Shown: positions 1-7,571 of the stretch, piece after piece
Position numbering within the stretch: the first letter of the stretch is position 1
How the letters are laid out: each line of letters begins with the position of its first letter
DNA from: Halogeometricum pallidum JCM 14848
GTDB taxonomy: Archaea > Halobacteriota > Halobacteria > Halobacteriales > Haloferacaceae
Direction: 5' to 3'
NCBI RefSeq assembly: GCF_000337095.1
Contig: NZ_AOIV01000034.1
Location: forward strand, 1-35,482
DNA length: 35,482 nucleotides
Program-made: the position numbers and the translations under genes
The notes under the pieces: model-generated
Seen by the model: only the letters and a program-made list of their open reading frames with translations
Database searches by the model: none
What the model was told of the DNA's origin: nothing

Positions 1-918
1 CTTCGCCGGTATGCCGACCGACTCAACCAGCGCGTTGAGGCGGACGGAATCGCGGCATCGACGGCACAGATGTACTATAACGTCGTCAGTGGATTTCTCG
101 GCTACTGTGTTCGCGACGGCGTTCTCTCGCAGAATCCGGCACTCACTGATCGCGCGCGCGAGCCCTTGCCCCGCGACGACGAAGACCGTACGCAACAGTT
201 CTGGACGCCCGAAGTTCGCCAGCAACTCGTCGAGTACACGAACGACCGCGCGTGCGAAGCAATCGAAGCAGACGGTCTCGACGCGACACAGGCCGTCCAA
301 GACCGCGCGTTCATCCACGTCCTCGCGTACACGGGTGTCCGAGGAGCAGAGGTCTTCCGTGTAAGCGGTGACGACCGCTCGGGCCGACAGGGACTCACTT
401 GGGAACGGGTCGATACGGACTCATGGACGTTCCGCGTCTGGGGGAAATCCCAGTCGTGGGAGGACGTCTCCGTGCTTGAACAGGCTCGCGAGGCGATACG
501 GCAGTGGAAGCGTGTGCAGAATCCTCCGACCGACGAGTGGCCGGTGTTCCCAACCGGGCACGCGCCGTCGAAGTACGCTGCGGTCCGTGACGCCCGCGAC
601 GACGCCGACACGCTTCTCGACGGCGGCGACGTCGACGAGGTTCTTCACGAACTCGAAATTGCTCCGCCGGCGATTACGACCCACGGTGCTCGTCGAGTTC
701 TCGCGCGGATTGCTGAGGACGCTGGCGTCGACGTCGACGGTGAGAAGCCGAAGCTGCATGGTGCTCGTCGCGGCCTCGGGGATGCGTTGTTCCGGGAAGA
801 TCGAGGACTAGCGTCCGATATCCTTCGACACTCCAGTCTCTCAGTGACAAAAGAGGCGTACTCGCACATCGACGCTTCAGAGCGCGGTGAGACCGCTAGT
901 CGGCTCCTCGACGAGTAG
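1..918 (+). CDS. Tyrosine recombinase/integrase, 5' end outside window
   Basis: Site-specific recombinase of the phage-integrase (XerC/D) family. The reading frame is open from base 1 (starting LRRYADRLNQ), so the gene begins before the window; the first internal ATG at 70 is not the true start. About residues 1-45 are the end of the SAM-like core-binding domain. The catalytic domain follows with its signature residues: Arg in YTGVRGAE (codon 340-342), a beta-hairpin Lys in WGKSQ, His and Arg in LHGARRGL (757-768), His in LRHSS, and the nucleophile Tyr in AYSHI (859-861). The active site looks complete. It presumably integrates, excises or resolves the element. The right edge of the window holds a matching N-terminal domain, which may be the missing 5' end if the molecule is circular. 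Confidence 0.9.
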   Translation, partial: LRRYADRLNQRVEADGIAASTAQMYYNVVSGFLGYCVRDGVLSQNPALTDRAREPLPRDDEDRTQQFWTPEVRQQLVEYTNDRACEAIEADGLDATQAVQDRAFIHVLAYTGVRGAEVFRVSGDDRSGRQGLTWERVDTDSWTFRVWGKSQSWEDVSVLEQAREAIRQWKRVQNPPTDEWPVFPTGHAPSKYAAVRDARDDADTLLDGGDVDEVLHELEIAPPAITTHGARRVLARIAEDAGVDVDGEKPKLHGARRGLGDALFREDRGLASDILRHSSLSVTKEAYSHIDASERGETASRLLDE

Positions 919-950
919 TTTCTCTACTTATTTCTACAGTAGATGAATGT

Positions 951-979
951 GAAATAGCCGTTCAGTAGAGACGTGCGTA
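951..979 (+). repeat. Dispersed repeat, copy 1 (insertion-sequence debris)
   Basis: These 29 bases match 21511-21539 with a single mismatch; the last 24 bases are identical. A shorter version of the core (ACCGTTCAGTAGA) is at 6515-6527. It is probably a leftover end of an insertion sequence. The rest of the gap 919-1257 holds no gene that I can support. Confidence 0.6.
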
Positions 980-1257
980 CCGAAGTTTGGCGGCTTTCGT
1001 TTGTAACTCACGTCCTCACAGGTGAGTAACTGGGTGAATATATGGCTTAATGCCTATTCTGAGTGACATTTGAGTGGGAGATGGCAACCACCTGTGCCTC
1101 GGTGGGTGCCACTTGGCCCCTCTCCTACTTTCGATAGACAACATACCCTAAGCGTCAGTTACCGAAGGGAGCCTGTAAAGCGGAGTGTGCGTACTGACAA
1201 AGGAACCCCGCATTTGCAGGCACCACCTCTGTGTGTTTTCTGGTGGTTCTGCAAGCC

Positions 1258-1422
1258 ATGAAGATGGAGTGCGAACAGTGTGATTGGTCCACTGAGTATG
1301 AAAATGGGCAGTCACAACACGAGATTAATAAGCAGGCAACAGCTCATTTCACTGAAACAGGACACACCGTCCGAAGCGTTGGCTATGAGCCAGCAGAAGT
1401 AACCACCTTCCCCGCACCGTAG
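1258..1422 (+). CDS. Small Cys/His protein, possible zinc finger
   Basis: A 54-residue protein starting MKMECEQCDW. It has an N-terminal CxxC pair (CEQC) and a later His-rich segment, HFTETGH, an arrangement typical of the small single-zinc-finger proteins common in haloarchaea. Metal binding is inferred from this pattern only. I chose the ATG at 1258, six bases before a second in-frame ATG at 1264; the upstream in-frame extension (CFLVVLQ) is unlike the rest. Partners and function are unknown. Confidence 0.55.
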   Translation: MKMECEQCDWSTEYENGQSQHEINKQATAHFTETGHTVRSVGYEPAEVTTFPAP

Positions 1423-1504
1423 TAGAGCGTCACCTCTCCAAGTTACAACGAATAAGTATACGACCTGTTCTGAGCGATTTGATTCTCTCGTACTGAGTTC
1501 CAAG

Positions 1505-1532
1505 CCCGTGACCGACTCGCGCTCTGTACTCA
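1505..1532 (+). repeat. Degenerate insertion-sequence-like segment
   Basis: The stretch beginning CGTGACCGACTCGC and running to TACTCAGCACGC resembles 6447-6480 and 28235-28261 (GTGACCGA, then TGTATTCAGCA). These look like decayed copies of one mobile-element end. The family cannot be named from what remains. Confidence 0.35.
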
Positions 1533-1592
1533 GCACGCTTGCCGGTGCCTGTCAGGAGGCAGTGACTTCGTAGAACAATCTCCAGGAGTAGG

Positions 1593-1868
1593 CTATTCCG
1601 CGAAGTAGGCATGGTTTATCTCCTCATCCCCAGAGATATCTTCCTCTTCAGCCACGAACGAAAGTTTCCCAGTTAGATCCGATTTTTGATCGAACTCGAC
1701 ACGACCATAGCTGGAAGAATAGCTTGATTCTGACTCCACAATTATCTCCCCTTCCTTTTCAGATGTTTTAACGATACAGACCCGCCGATCACCATCACTG
1801 ATCTTACTCAGGATTGGAACAATATTTCCGTTGTGCTGTGTTTGCCAGTCGAGGAACTGGTTACCCAT
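1593..1868 (-). CDS. Hypothetical 91-aa protein
   Basis: A 91-residue acidic protein starting MGNQFLDWQTQ, rich in Ser, Glu and Asp (SESSYSSSYG, EEEDISGDEE). The alternating hydrophobic pattern (IVPILSKI, VCIVKT, IIVES) suggests a small beta-rich fold. I do not recognise a family. It lies alone between debris and the arsenic operon, on the same strand as that operon. The composition fits a real haloarchaeal protein, but no promoter or ribosome site supports the start. Confidence 0.4.
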   Translation of the reverse strand: MGNQFLDWQTQHNGNIVPILSKISDGDRRVCIVKTSEKEGEIIVESESSYSSSYGRVEFDQKSDLTGKLSFVAEEEDISGDEEINHAYFAE

Positions 1869-1979
1869 ACGTGTATCACAGTCTGCAACGAATAGAAGCT
1901 ATCTCCGACCATGGGGTATTCTCGGAAGGCTTGATCAGGATCTACAGGCTGAAGAAATCAACCAAGCGTGAACGGTCAG

Positions 1980-2168
1980 CTAGCAGCAGTCGCTACTGCT
2001 GCAGATGTCGCCGTAATCGACGCCGAGTTTGTTACCGAGCTCTTCGTTACACTGCGTCACGAGCGCCGAGAACGCCTCTTCGTCTCCGTCCGCTTTGACC
2101 GTTTCGAGGGCCTCCCCGAGTCGCTTCGCTTCGGACAGTACGTCGGACTCAGTAGTGCTCAACAGCAC
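1980..2168 (-). CDS. hcsS: Small 'CC-stop' protein of the ars operon
   Basis: A protein of about 60 residues ending in SSSDCC immediately before the stop. It is the last gene of the minus-strand arsenic operon and overlaps the end of the preceding gene. The start is ambiguous: a GTG at 2168, or a TTG at 2162 that overlaps the upstream TGA in a TTGA arrangement. The body is helical and acidic. I recall a haloarchaeal family called halo-CC-star (HcsS small, HcsL large); this gene and its neighbour fit that pairing, but the name is from memory and unchecked. Thiolate binding of As(III) or Sb(III) by the terminal Cys pair is an inference from the operon and from the similar vicinal cysteines of ArsD. 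Confidence 0.65.
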   Translation of the reverse strand: MLLSTTESDVLSEAKRLGEALETVKADGDEEAFSALVTQCNEELGNKLGVDYGDICSSSDCC

Positions 2169-2524
2169 CCACCTCCCGTCGACCGAGCGAACTCCTCGCC
2201 GATCTTCTCACTGATCACATCGTTCGTCTCGTTGAGAAGCTCGAGAAACGCCGTCTCGGCCTGCTCGTACTCGCTGATCGTCTCGTTGTCCGCCATCATC
2301 TGTTTGAGCTCTTTCAGTTCGGCCATCGTCTCCTGGTCGAAGCCGCTCTCCTGGAGCGCTTGCTGTTTCGCCCGGAACTGCTCCAGTAGTCGTTGGGCTT
2401 CCTCGTCCGTCTGGAGTCTCGATTGGGACTCGGCGAACTGCTGGTACTGTTCGGACTCGCGGATCGCATCGGCGAGCGAACGCACTCGTGCGTCGACGTC
2501 TACGTCGGTGGTCTGTTGGCTCAT
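2159..2524 (-). CDS. hcsL: YlbF/YmcA-like helical protein ending in Cys-Cys
   Basis: A 121-residue, almost wholly helical protein starting MSQQTTDVDV. The heptad-rich segments (residues about 12-105) resemble the YlbF/YmcA family, small helical proteins that act as adaptors in bacteria. It ends STGGGCC: a flexible glycine linker and a vicinal cysteine pair at the very C-terminus, as in the next gene. Its ATG overlaps the arsA stop by four bases, and its stop overlaps the next gene, so the genes are probably translationally coupled. A role in handing arsenite or antimonite to ArsA/ArsD, or in sensing it, is inference. The symbol follows my recollection of the haloarchaeal HcsL family and is uncertain. 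Confidence 0.75.
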   Translation of the reverse strand: MSQQTTDVDVDARVRSLADAIRESEQYQQFAESQSRLQTDEEAQRLLEQFRAKQQALQESGFDQETMAELKELKQMMADNETISEYEQAETAFLELLNETNDVISEKIGEEFARSTGGGCC

Positions 2525-4422
2525 TGGATTTCAGGCTGCATCGGTCGGTCATCGTCTTGTGCGCCCAGTATCTCGGTTCCGAGCTGTTCGAGTTCGGACA
2601 GTCCGGTCGGCTCCGATCGCTGGAGCGGTGCCAGCATCATCGGCACCTCGAAGCGGTCGTCGATCTTCTCGAGGTAGTCGCGCTGCTGCTCGCGGCGGCT
2701 CTCGAAGAACGCGTTGTTACCGTACTCGTCGGGGAGCAGGTAGTTGACCGCGACGAGCGACGTCTCGATGCCGACCTGATTCCTCAGATCCTCCGAGGCG
2801 CGCCACGCCTCCATCATCGGCGTGTACTCCGGATACATCACGAAGACGAACGAACTCCGCTCGGGGTCGCGCATCGTCTCGATGACCCGGTCGTACTTGT
2901 CGCTCGAATCGGAGGCCTCCTTCGTCAGCGACCCGAGGTCCATGAATCCCTTCCAGTCGGAGGGGAGTTCGAGCAGTCGCAGCGTGTGACCCGTCGGCGC
3001 GGTATCGAAGACGATCACGTCGTAGCCGTCGACGTCGAAGTAGCCGACGAACTTCTCCAGCGCCGCCATCTCCTCCGCGCAGGGCGACTCCAGTTCCTCT
3101 CTGACCTGTTCTTTGGCCGCCTCGACGTCTTCGGCGTCGCCGTCGAACGACTGCTCGACCTGCTCGAGCATCTGCGTCTTGTACTCTTCGAGCGCCCGCT
3201 CTTGATCGATTCGAGCGGCGTGCAGGCCGTCGAGTCCGACGTCGGTCGGGTCGTGACCGACTTCCGTGCCGAACACGTTCTGCAGGTGCGAGGCCGGGTC
3301 GGTAGTGACGACCAGCGTCTCGTACCCCTCGTTCGCGAGCGTCGTCGCCGTCGTGGCCGCCATCGTGCTCTTGCCGACGCCTCCCTTCCCCGTGAAGAAG
3401 AGATAGCGCGTGTCCGACTGCGGACGGAGTCGCTCCATGACTTCTTCGCGGTCCGTCTCGGCATCGAGAGACTCGCCGGACGGATCTGTGGGTTCCTCGT
3501 CGACGGTCAGCGTCGGGTCGGACCCCTCGTAGAGGACGTCGGCCACGTCGGCCAGCAGTTCCGTACCTGTGATCTCGCCGGGTTGGAGGGGATAGGTCGC
3601 GATGGGCTGGTCGGCGAACCGTTCCTCGACGCTGGCCAGCGCCTCCTGTTCGTCGGCGCGCTTCTTCTCGAAGAAGGGGTCCTCGCAGACCGATTCCGGG
3701 AGGTAGCCGTTGACGACGACGAGACTCGTCTGGATACCGAGGTCGGCGAGATTGCCGGAGCTTCGTTCGATCTCGTCGATCGCCGCCTCCTCCGGTCGCC
3801 CGACGAAGACGAACGACGTCTGCTCGTCGTCGGAGAGCGTGTCGACGGCGGCCTCGTAGTCCTCTTTCTGCTCCTGCATCGACGCCGCGGGGCCGATACA
3901 GGTCGCCTGTCCGCTGTCCAGTTCTTCGGACCACCCGCTCGGAAGCTCCATGAGACGGATCGTGTGCCCGGTCGGCGCGGTGTCGAAGACGACTACGTCG
4001 TGCTCCGGTTCGTCCATGAAGTCGACGAACTTGTCGAAGGCGGCTATCTCCTCGACACACGGACTGTCGAGTTGCTCTTCGACGGTCTCTAGTTGCTCGT
4101 CGTCGAGCAGTTGGCGCATCGGTTCGAGCGTCCGCTGACGGTACTCTTCGGCGGCTTTGTCCGGGTCGATCTCGATGGCCGAGAGGTTCTCGACGTCGCC
4201 GATTGAAGTGACCGAGTGACCGATGGACTGACCGAAGATGTCCGAGAGATTGGGAGCGGGGTCGGTCGTGACCAAGAGTGTGTCCCGGCCGCTTTCGGCG
4301 AGCCACTGCGCGGTGGCGCAACTCACCGTGCTCTTGCCGACGCCGCCCTTCCCGCTGAAGAAGACGAACTCGGTGTCCTCGCCGCTGGGTTCGACGATTT
4401 CGCGCGCGGGCGTCACTGTCAT
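2521..4422 (-). CDS. arsA: ArsA arsenite/antimonite-translocating ATPase
   Basis: A full-length 633-residue two-domain ArsA (GET3/ArsA family), the cytoplasmic ATPase that powers arsenite export. Both halves carry a deviant Walker A, GKGGVGKS, at about residues 24-31 and 345-352. Each is followed by a switch-like VTTDPA segment and the signature DTAPTGHT. Cysteines in SPCVEEIAAF and SPCAEEMAAL occupy equivalent places in each half, as expected for the metalloid site; further cysteines are in CIGPA and ESVCEDP. A linker of about 40 acidic residues joins the domains. The ATG overlaps the arsD stop by four bases. No ArsB or Acr3 membrane pump is in the window, so the ATPase would need a pump encoded elsewhere. 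Confidence 0.96.
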   Translation of the reverse strand: MTVTPAREIVEPSGEDTEFVFFSGKGGVGKSTVSCATAQWLAESGRDTLLVTTDPAPNLSDIFGQSIGHSVTSIGDVENLSAIEIDPDKAAEEYRQRTLEPMRQLLDDEQLETVEEQLDSPCVEEIAAFDKFVDFMDEPEHDVVVFDTAPTGHTIRLMELPSGWSEELDSGQATCIGPAASMQEQKEDYEAAVDTLSDDEQTSFVFVGRPEEAAIDEIERSSGNLADLGIQTSLVVVNGYLPESVCEDPFFEKKRADEQEALASVEERFADQPIATYPLQPGEITGTELLADVADVLYEGSDPTLTVDEEPTDPSGESLDAETDREEVMERLRPQSDTRYLFFTGKGGVGKSTMAATTATTLANEGYETLVVTTDPASHLQNVFGTEVGHDPTDVGLDGLHAARIDQERALEEYKTQMLEQVEQSFDGDAEDVEAAKEQVREELESPCAEEMAALEKFVGYFDVDGYDVIVFDTAPTGHTLRLLELPSDWKGFMDLGSLTKEASDSSDKYDRVIETMRDPERSSFVFVMYPEYTPMMEAWRASEDLRNQVGIETSLVAVNYLLPDEYGNNAFFESRREQQRDYLEKIDDRFEVPMMLAPLQRSEPTGLSELEQLGTEILGAQDDDRPMQPEIQ

Positions 4423-4751
4423 CGCTGCACCTTCGTTGGGGAGTTACTCTCAACCGTTTCCGAGAGCATCTCGTAACTGGGGTACTCGCCCTTCGCGATC
4501 ACGTCGTCGTCGACGACCGTGATCGGGAGAATCGACGGTCCCTCCGATTGAACGGTGTCGTAGATCTCCTGGTGCTCCAAGAACGCGTCGATATTCTGGG
4601 AAAGACTTGCTCGCGTGACCTCCACGTCGTCGTACTCCTCGTCTAGCTTGTCGACGGCCCTCGTGATGGCGACGAGTTCCTCGTCCGGGTCGGGTCCGCA
4701 GACCCCGGTTGAACAGCACATCGCCGATTCGAAGATGGTTACCTCGATCAT
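4419..4751 (-). CDS. arsD: ArsD arsenic metallochaperone
   Basis: A 110-residue ArsD, the chaperone that delivers As(III) to ArsA and can act as a weak repressor. The N-terminus MIEVTIFESAMCCSTGVCG places cysteines at 12, 13 and 18, the classic metalloid-binding trio. The frame stays open upstream as far as 4991, but known ArsD proteins start about ten residues before the CCSTGVCG motif, so the ATG at 4751 is chosen. It is the first gene of the operon arsD-arsA-hcsL-hcsS, overlapping arsA by ATGA. A TATA-like box on the minus strand at 4881-4887 implies a leader of about 100 bases. Confidence 0.95.
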   Translation of the reverse strand: MIEVTIFESAMCCSTGVCGPDPDEELVAITRAVDKLDEEYDDVEVTRASLSQNIDAFLEHQEIYDTVQSEGPSILPITVVDDDVIAKGEYPSYEMLSETVESNSPTKVQR

Positions 4752-4971
4752 GTTTGAATTCTTCTTTGAGCGTCGTACGGTGACGTCTCCGCCCCGCGAG
4801 TGGCCGACACACCGGGTTACGGTGGCATCGACCGATTCGTCACGACAACGTCCGACGCTATTCATTTGAGAGAAGAGTGAAATAAGTCCTTTGGTAGCCT
4901 GCCTGTGAGGGAACAGTATCGGCTTCTTCCCGCCCTCGAACACCTTAGAGACCGAATTTCGTCCCAAAGCG

Positions 4972-5001
4972 TTATTTTGGAATATTCTCAACTAAGAGTA
5001 T
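4972..5001 (+). promoter_or_regulatory. arsR promoter and candidate operator
   Basis: A TATA-like TTATTTT at 4972-4978 lies 22-28 bases before the arsR ATG, fitting a leaderless archaeal promoter. An imperfect inverted repeat (ATTCTC, six bases, GAGTAT) at 4984-5001 covers the start site and is the best candidate for ArsR autoregulation. The divergent arsD promoter is about 90 bases away. Confidence 0.5.
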
Positions 5002-5419
5002 GGCCACGAACGAACGTCTCCGGCGTTATCTGTCAGACGAACTCGGGAGCTGTCAGGATGAAGACCTCGAACAGCGAATCAGCGAACTTGAAGAGATCGA
5101 CAACTCAGTGTCACGCGTGATCGAAACCGACGTCGAGGGTCTCTCGGCGGTCGCGAACGAGACGCGCTACAAGATCGTGAGGGTCCTGCACGCCGCCGAC
5201 TCGGAACTGTGCGTCTGCGAGTTCGCGCCACTGTTGGACGTGAGCGATAGCGCGATCAGTCATGCGCTCTCTCAACTGACCGATGCCGGCTTTCTTCGTC
5301 GACGAAAGGACGGAAAGTGGCGGAAGTACCAGACGACGCAGCGCGCGACGGCGCTTCTCGTCGCACTCGATGGATCCCGCGATATTAACCACGACAAGAT
5401 AGATATCTCGACGTGTTGA
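5000..5419 (+). CDS. arsR: ArsR-family metalloid-responsive repressor
   Basis: A 139-residue winged-helix repressor of the ArsR/SmtB family. The core spans about residues 45-125: ETRYKIVRVLHAADSELCVC, then a recognition region SDSAISHALSQLTDAGF, then the wing RRRKDGKWRKY. The ELCVCEF motif matches the ELCVCDL arsenite-binding site on the DNA-binding helix, so As(III) or Sb(III) should release it from DNA. An N-terminal extension of about 40 residues is longer than in minimal ArsR proteins. It is divergent from the arsD operon, so it probably controls both directions, and it precedes the arsenate-reductase-like gene. Confidence 0.93.
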   Translation: MATNERLRRYLSDELGSCQDEDLEQRISELEEIDNSVSRVIETDVEGLSAVANETRYKIVRVLHAADSELCVCEFAPLLDVSDSAISHALSQLTDAGFLRRRKDGKWRKYQTTQRATALLVALDGSRDINHDKIDISTC

Positions 5420-5526
5420 TTCACGCTCGAATGTTTGTCTGAACACCTTTTCATATGTATCGGTATGTAGTGCTATAGAACACTGTTAGGAACTGTTATA
5501 CGAGCATCTGCGGCTATCTCCAGTAT

Positions 5527-5534
5527 GGTGATCC
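5527..5534 (+). promoter_or_regulatory. Strong Shine-Dalgarno site
   Basis: GGTGATCC is fully complementary to the archaeal 16S 3' end (GGATCACC). It ends four bases before the GTG at 5539 and decides that start. Confidence 0.7.
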
Positions 5535-5538
5535 TAGC

Positions 5539-5943
5539 GTGAAGTTCGGTTTCGTGTGTGTCCAGAACGCCGGTCGAAGTCAGATGTCCGCGGCGTTCGC
5601 AGAGCGGGAACGCACCGAACGAGGTCTAGAGGACGAAGTGGAAATTCTCACGGGTGGGACGCATCCCGCCGAAGAGGTCCATCCCGAAGTCGTCGAGGCG
5701 ATGGGAGAGGTTGATATCGATATCTCCGACAGAGAACCGCGAGAGGTTTCGACGGAGGAACTGAACGAGTGCGACGTGGTCGCGACGATGGGCTGTTCGA
5801 CGCTCGAACTCGACGCGGACGTCGAAGTCCGCGACTGGGCGTTGGACGACCCGCACGGCCAGTCCGTCGAAAAGGTTCGAGAGATTCGAGACGAGATCAA
5901 GCAACGCGTGTCCGCGCTCTTCGACGAATACTACGACGAATAA
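5539..5943 (+). CDS. arsC: Arsenate reductase, low-molecular-weight phosphatase type
   Basis: A 134-residue protein of the low-molecular-weight tyrosine-phosphatase fold. The P-loop CVQNAGRSQ (Cys7 to Arg13, CX5R) opens the protein, and the general-acid loop is WALDDPHGQ near residue 110. Two further cysteines (Cys78 and Cys86, in NECDVVATMGCS) lie where thioredoxin-coupled ArsC enzymes keep their disulfide-relay cysteines. With arsR directly upstream, arsenate reduction is the likely role; a plain protein phosphatase is the alternative. The start is GTG, chosen for the strong ribosome site just upstream. Confidence 0.85.
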   Translation: MKFGFVCVQNAGRSQMSAAFAERERTERGLEDEVEILTGGTHPAEEVHPEVVEAMGEVDIDISDREPREVSTEELNECDVVATMGCSTLELDADVEVRDWALDDPHGQSVEKVREIRDEIKQRVSALFDEYYDE

Positions 5944-5966
5944 CTCGTAGAAGAGTAGGGGAGTCT

Positions 5967-6530
5967 GGCTCTGTCGAAACCCTCAGCACCAGATAGATGT
6001 CGTGTGCGGACTATAGAGGTTGAATCTCTTACGGAGGCCCGTTGATTCCGTCTCATTGGCGCTGAACTGGCTGCTAAGTGTGTATGCGAGAAGATTAGCT
6101 CAGATGTCGAATCCGTTTCGCTTGAGTGCCTCTGCCAACTCCCCATCAGGGTCAGCCACAAACTCAATCAACGATGACTCAGGCCTTGTTGTGGTATATA
6201 GTTCAGAGTCAATATTGTCGGGGATTTCGTTCGCGTGCGTCTTGTCTACAACTGCAACTGATATTTTTGGCCTCGTGTTCGCGTCTTTTGACTCACTCAT
6301 TAACTGATAGTACAGGGAAGGGATGTTTGGCTTTTGCCATCGAGTGTAAAATCCCGATTTGCCCATATTGAATGCCGAATCGATGACCGATTCGCGCCTC
6401 TATTCAGCACGTCCACACCAACCTCACCAAACGCTGTCAAAAGTGTCGTGACCGATACAGAGGGTGTATTCAGCACAGCACTGCGATTCGTTTCACGCTT
6501 CTTGTTGTAGGACAACCGTTCAGTAGATTC
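5967..6530. mobile_element. Insertion-sequence remnant region
   Basis: The left edge at 5967-5983 (GGCTCTGTCGAAACCCT) differs by one base from 21414-21430 and resembles the inverted-repeat ends of IS6-family elements. Toward the right edge, 6431-6475 matches 28218-28261 and 6483-6527 resembles 21478-21530. No transposase remains. The interval now carries the small minus-strand gene at 6100-6300. Family naming rests on end similarity from memory. Confidence 0.45.
6100..6300 (-). CDS. Hypothetical 66-aa protein
   Basis: A 66-residue protein starting MSESKDANTRP and ending ALKRNGFDI. An earlier in-frame ATG would add 22 residues (MGKSGFYTRW...), but these lie in what looks like noncoding debris, so the ATG at 6300 is preferred. 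The C-terminal half (SSLIEFVADPDGELAEALKRN) is a credible small domain. I do not recognise it. It lies inside insertion-sequence debris and was probably carried in with it, or interrupted by it. Confidence 0.5.
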   Translation of the reverse strand: MSESKDANTRPKISVAVVDKTHANEIPDNIDSELYTTTRPESSLIEFVADPDGELAEALKRNGFDI

Positions 6531-6571
6531 TCTGTACCGAACGATTCGTAGAATCGCTGGTCAATAATTCG

Positions 6572-6877
6572 TCAGCTGCTGTCAACAGGTCCCTTATATT
6601 GTGAGCGAATCTTCTCCCCGTCCCGCCACTGCCAGTACCAGTACTCATTGCTGTTGATTTTCTTCTTCGTCAAAGTCGCTTTACCTGGGACGCCGTCCGG
6701 AAGATTGTCTCCCCGAATATCCGTCCGTACCTCATCGTCTCGTTCTTCTTTCTCCTCTATCCTTTGTTCACGTCGTTGATCCTCGGCCAGTCGCTCAGCT
6801 AGTCGTGAGACCTGGTCCAGTTGCCGGGGAGTCAGTTCCTCAAGCCGGTCTTCGATGTCGTCAGGTACGTCCTGCAT
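6572..6877 (-). CDS. Hypothetical 101-aa protein, coiled coil plus aromatic C-terminus
   Basis: Residues about 1-50 form a highly charged helix (LEELTPRQLDQVSRLAERLA, then repeated Glu/Arg), probably a coiled coil. The C-terminal part KATLTKKKINSNEYWYWQWR resembles the small DNA-associated DUF6788-like region, in which a Lys-rich turn is followed by a Tyr/Trp-rich strand; this comparison is from memory. Two copies of TTAACCAACA on the coding strand sit directly upstream, the nearer one 6 bases before the ATG, so expression may be controlled there. It is upstream of no obvious operon partner. Confidence 0.65.
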   Translation of the reverse strand: MQDVPDDIEDRLEELTPRQLDQVSRLAERLAEDQRREQRIEEKEERDDEVRTDIRGDNLPDGVPGKATLTKKKINSNEYWYWQWRDGEKIRSQYKGPVDSS

Positions 6878-6883
6878 ACTCGC

Positions 6884-6917
6884 TGTTGGTTAACTTCTCG
6901 ACTCTATTGTTGGTTAA
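6884..6917. repeat. Direct pair of TGTTGGTTAA elements
   Basis: TGTTGGTTAA occurs at 6884-6893 and 6908-6917, in the same orientation, 24 bases apart. The same decamer forms inverted pairs at 23974-24014, 29868-29908 and 32433-32472. Here the pair lies just before the start of the minus-strand 101-aa gene. The rest of the gap up to 7169 shows no gene. Confidence 0.75.
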
Positions 6918-7169
6918 GCCTGCCGGTGAACCAGTGGACGTCGGCGTGTCTAACACACCATTTTTCACGAGCACTTGCTGCGAGCCTACATGACCAAGAA
7001 ACAAGCACGGTCATTACTACCTCCATTCATACCCTTTTAGCGAGTTCCTAGTCAGTTCGCAATCCCTCGTCCCATTCACAACTACTCAATGGTATTCAAC
7101 GGCAGAAATAGGACAATAGGAGTACAGCTAAGATCAGAGCTAAAAATTGATGACTCAGGAGTTCGTAAG

Positions 7170-7571
7170 TTATTCATCGGCGATGTCGGAGAGTCGAGCC
7201 TGGATGTCGTCGACGTCGGCGTCTGAGAGCGCTTCAAGACCGAACTGCACAAGGAGGGGGTAGAAATGTCGATTCTTCTTGAACTCGTTACGACCCGCTT
7301 TTCGGAGTTTCAGTTGGGATTCGAGGTACGTATCCTCCAGGTCGTCGAGGATGCTATCCGGGATGTAGATCGTCCGGCCGTTCCACTCCTCCTTGATATT
7401 CGTGTTGTTCGTTTTCTTCGTTTCGTTCGGTGAAGTCGTTTCCTGCGTTCCAGTCGAGGAACTGGTTTCAGTCATCTCAGTCACCTCGCTCGTCTCGTTC
7501 GTTTCCTCCGCTTCATCGTCGTCATCGTAGTTGCCTTCGATACCCGAGGCGCTTCCCCAATCGTCGCTCAT
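7170..7571 (-). CDS. ParA partner, probable centromere-binding protein
   Basis: A 133-residue protein directly behind ParA, overlapping it by four bases (ATGA). The first 60 residues are acidic and low in complexity (DDDDEAEETNETSEVTEMTE). The C-terminal half begins with WNGRTIYIPDSILDDLEDTY, which reads like a ribbon-helix-helix strand and helix, and ends in a helical segment. The order parA then small DNA-binding protein is the usual plasmid partition arrangement, so it is the likely ParB-equivalent. It is not a ParB/Spo0J homologue by sequence. The DNA of its acidic region shares the TTCGTTTCGTTCG-like repeats found upstream of parA. Confidence 0.7.
   Translation of the reverse strand: MSDDWGSASGIEGNYDDDDEAEETNETSEVTEMTETSSSTGTQETTSPNETKKTNNTNIKEEWNGRTIYIPDSILDDLEDTYLESQLKLRKAGRNEFKKNRHFYPLLVQFGLEALSDADVDDIQARLSDIADE

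Noticed and set aside
2488-4092. Long plus-strand open frame of 534 codons
   Set aside because: It is antisense to arsA, whose motifs and operon overlaps are unambiguous; in GC-rich haloarchaeal genes the opposite strand often stays open.
6335-6350. An origin-box-like CATCGAGTGTAAAA
   Set aside because: It has no G-string and stands alone, far from the orc gene.
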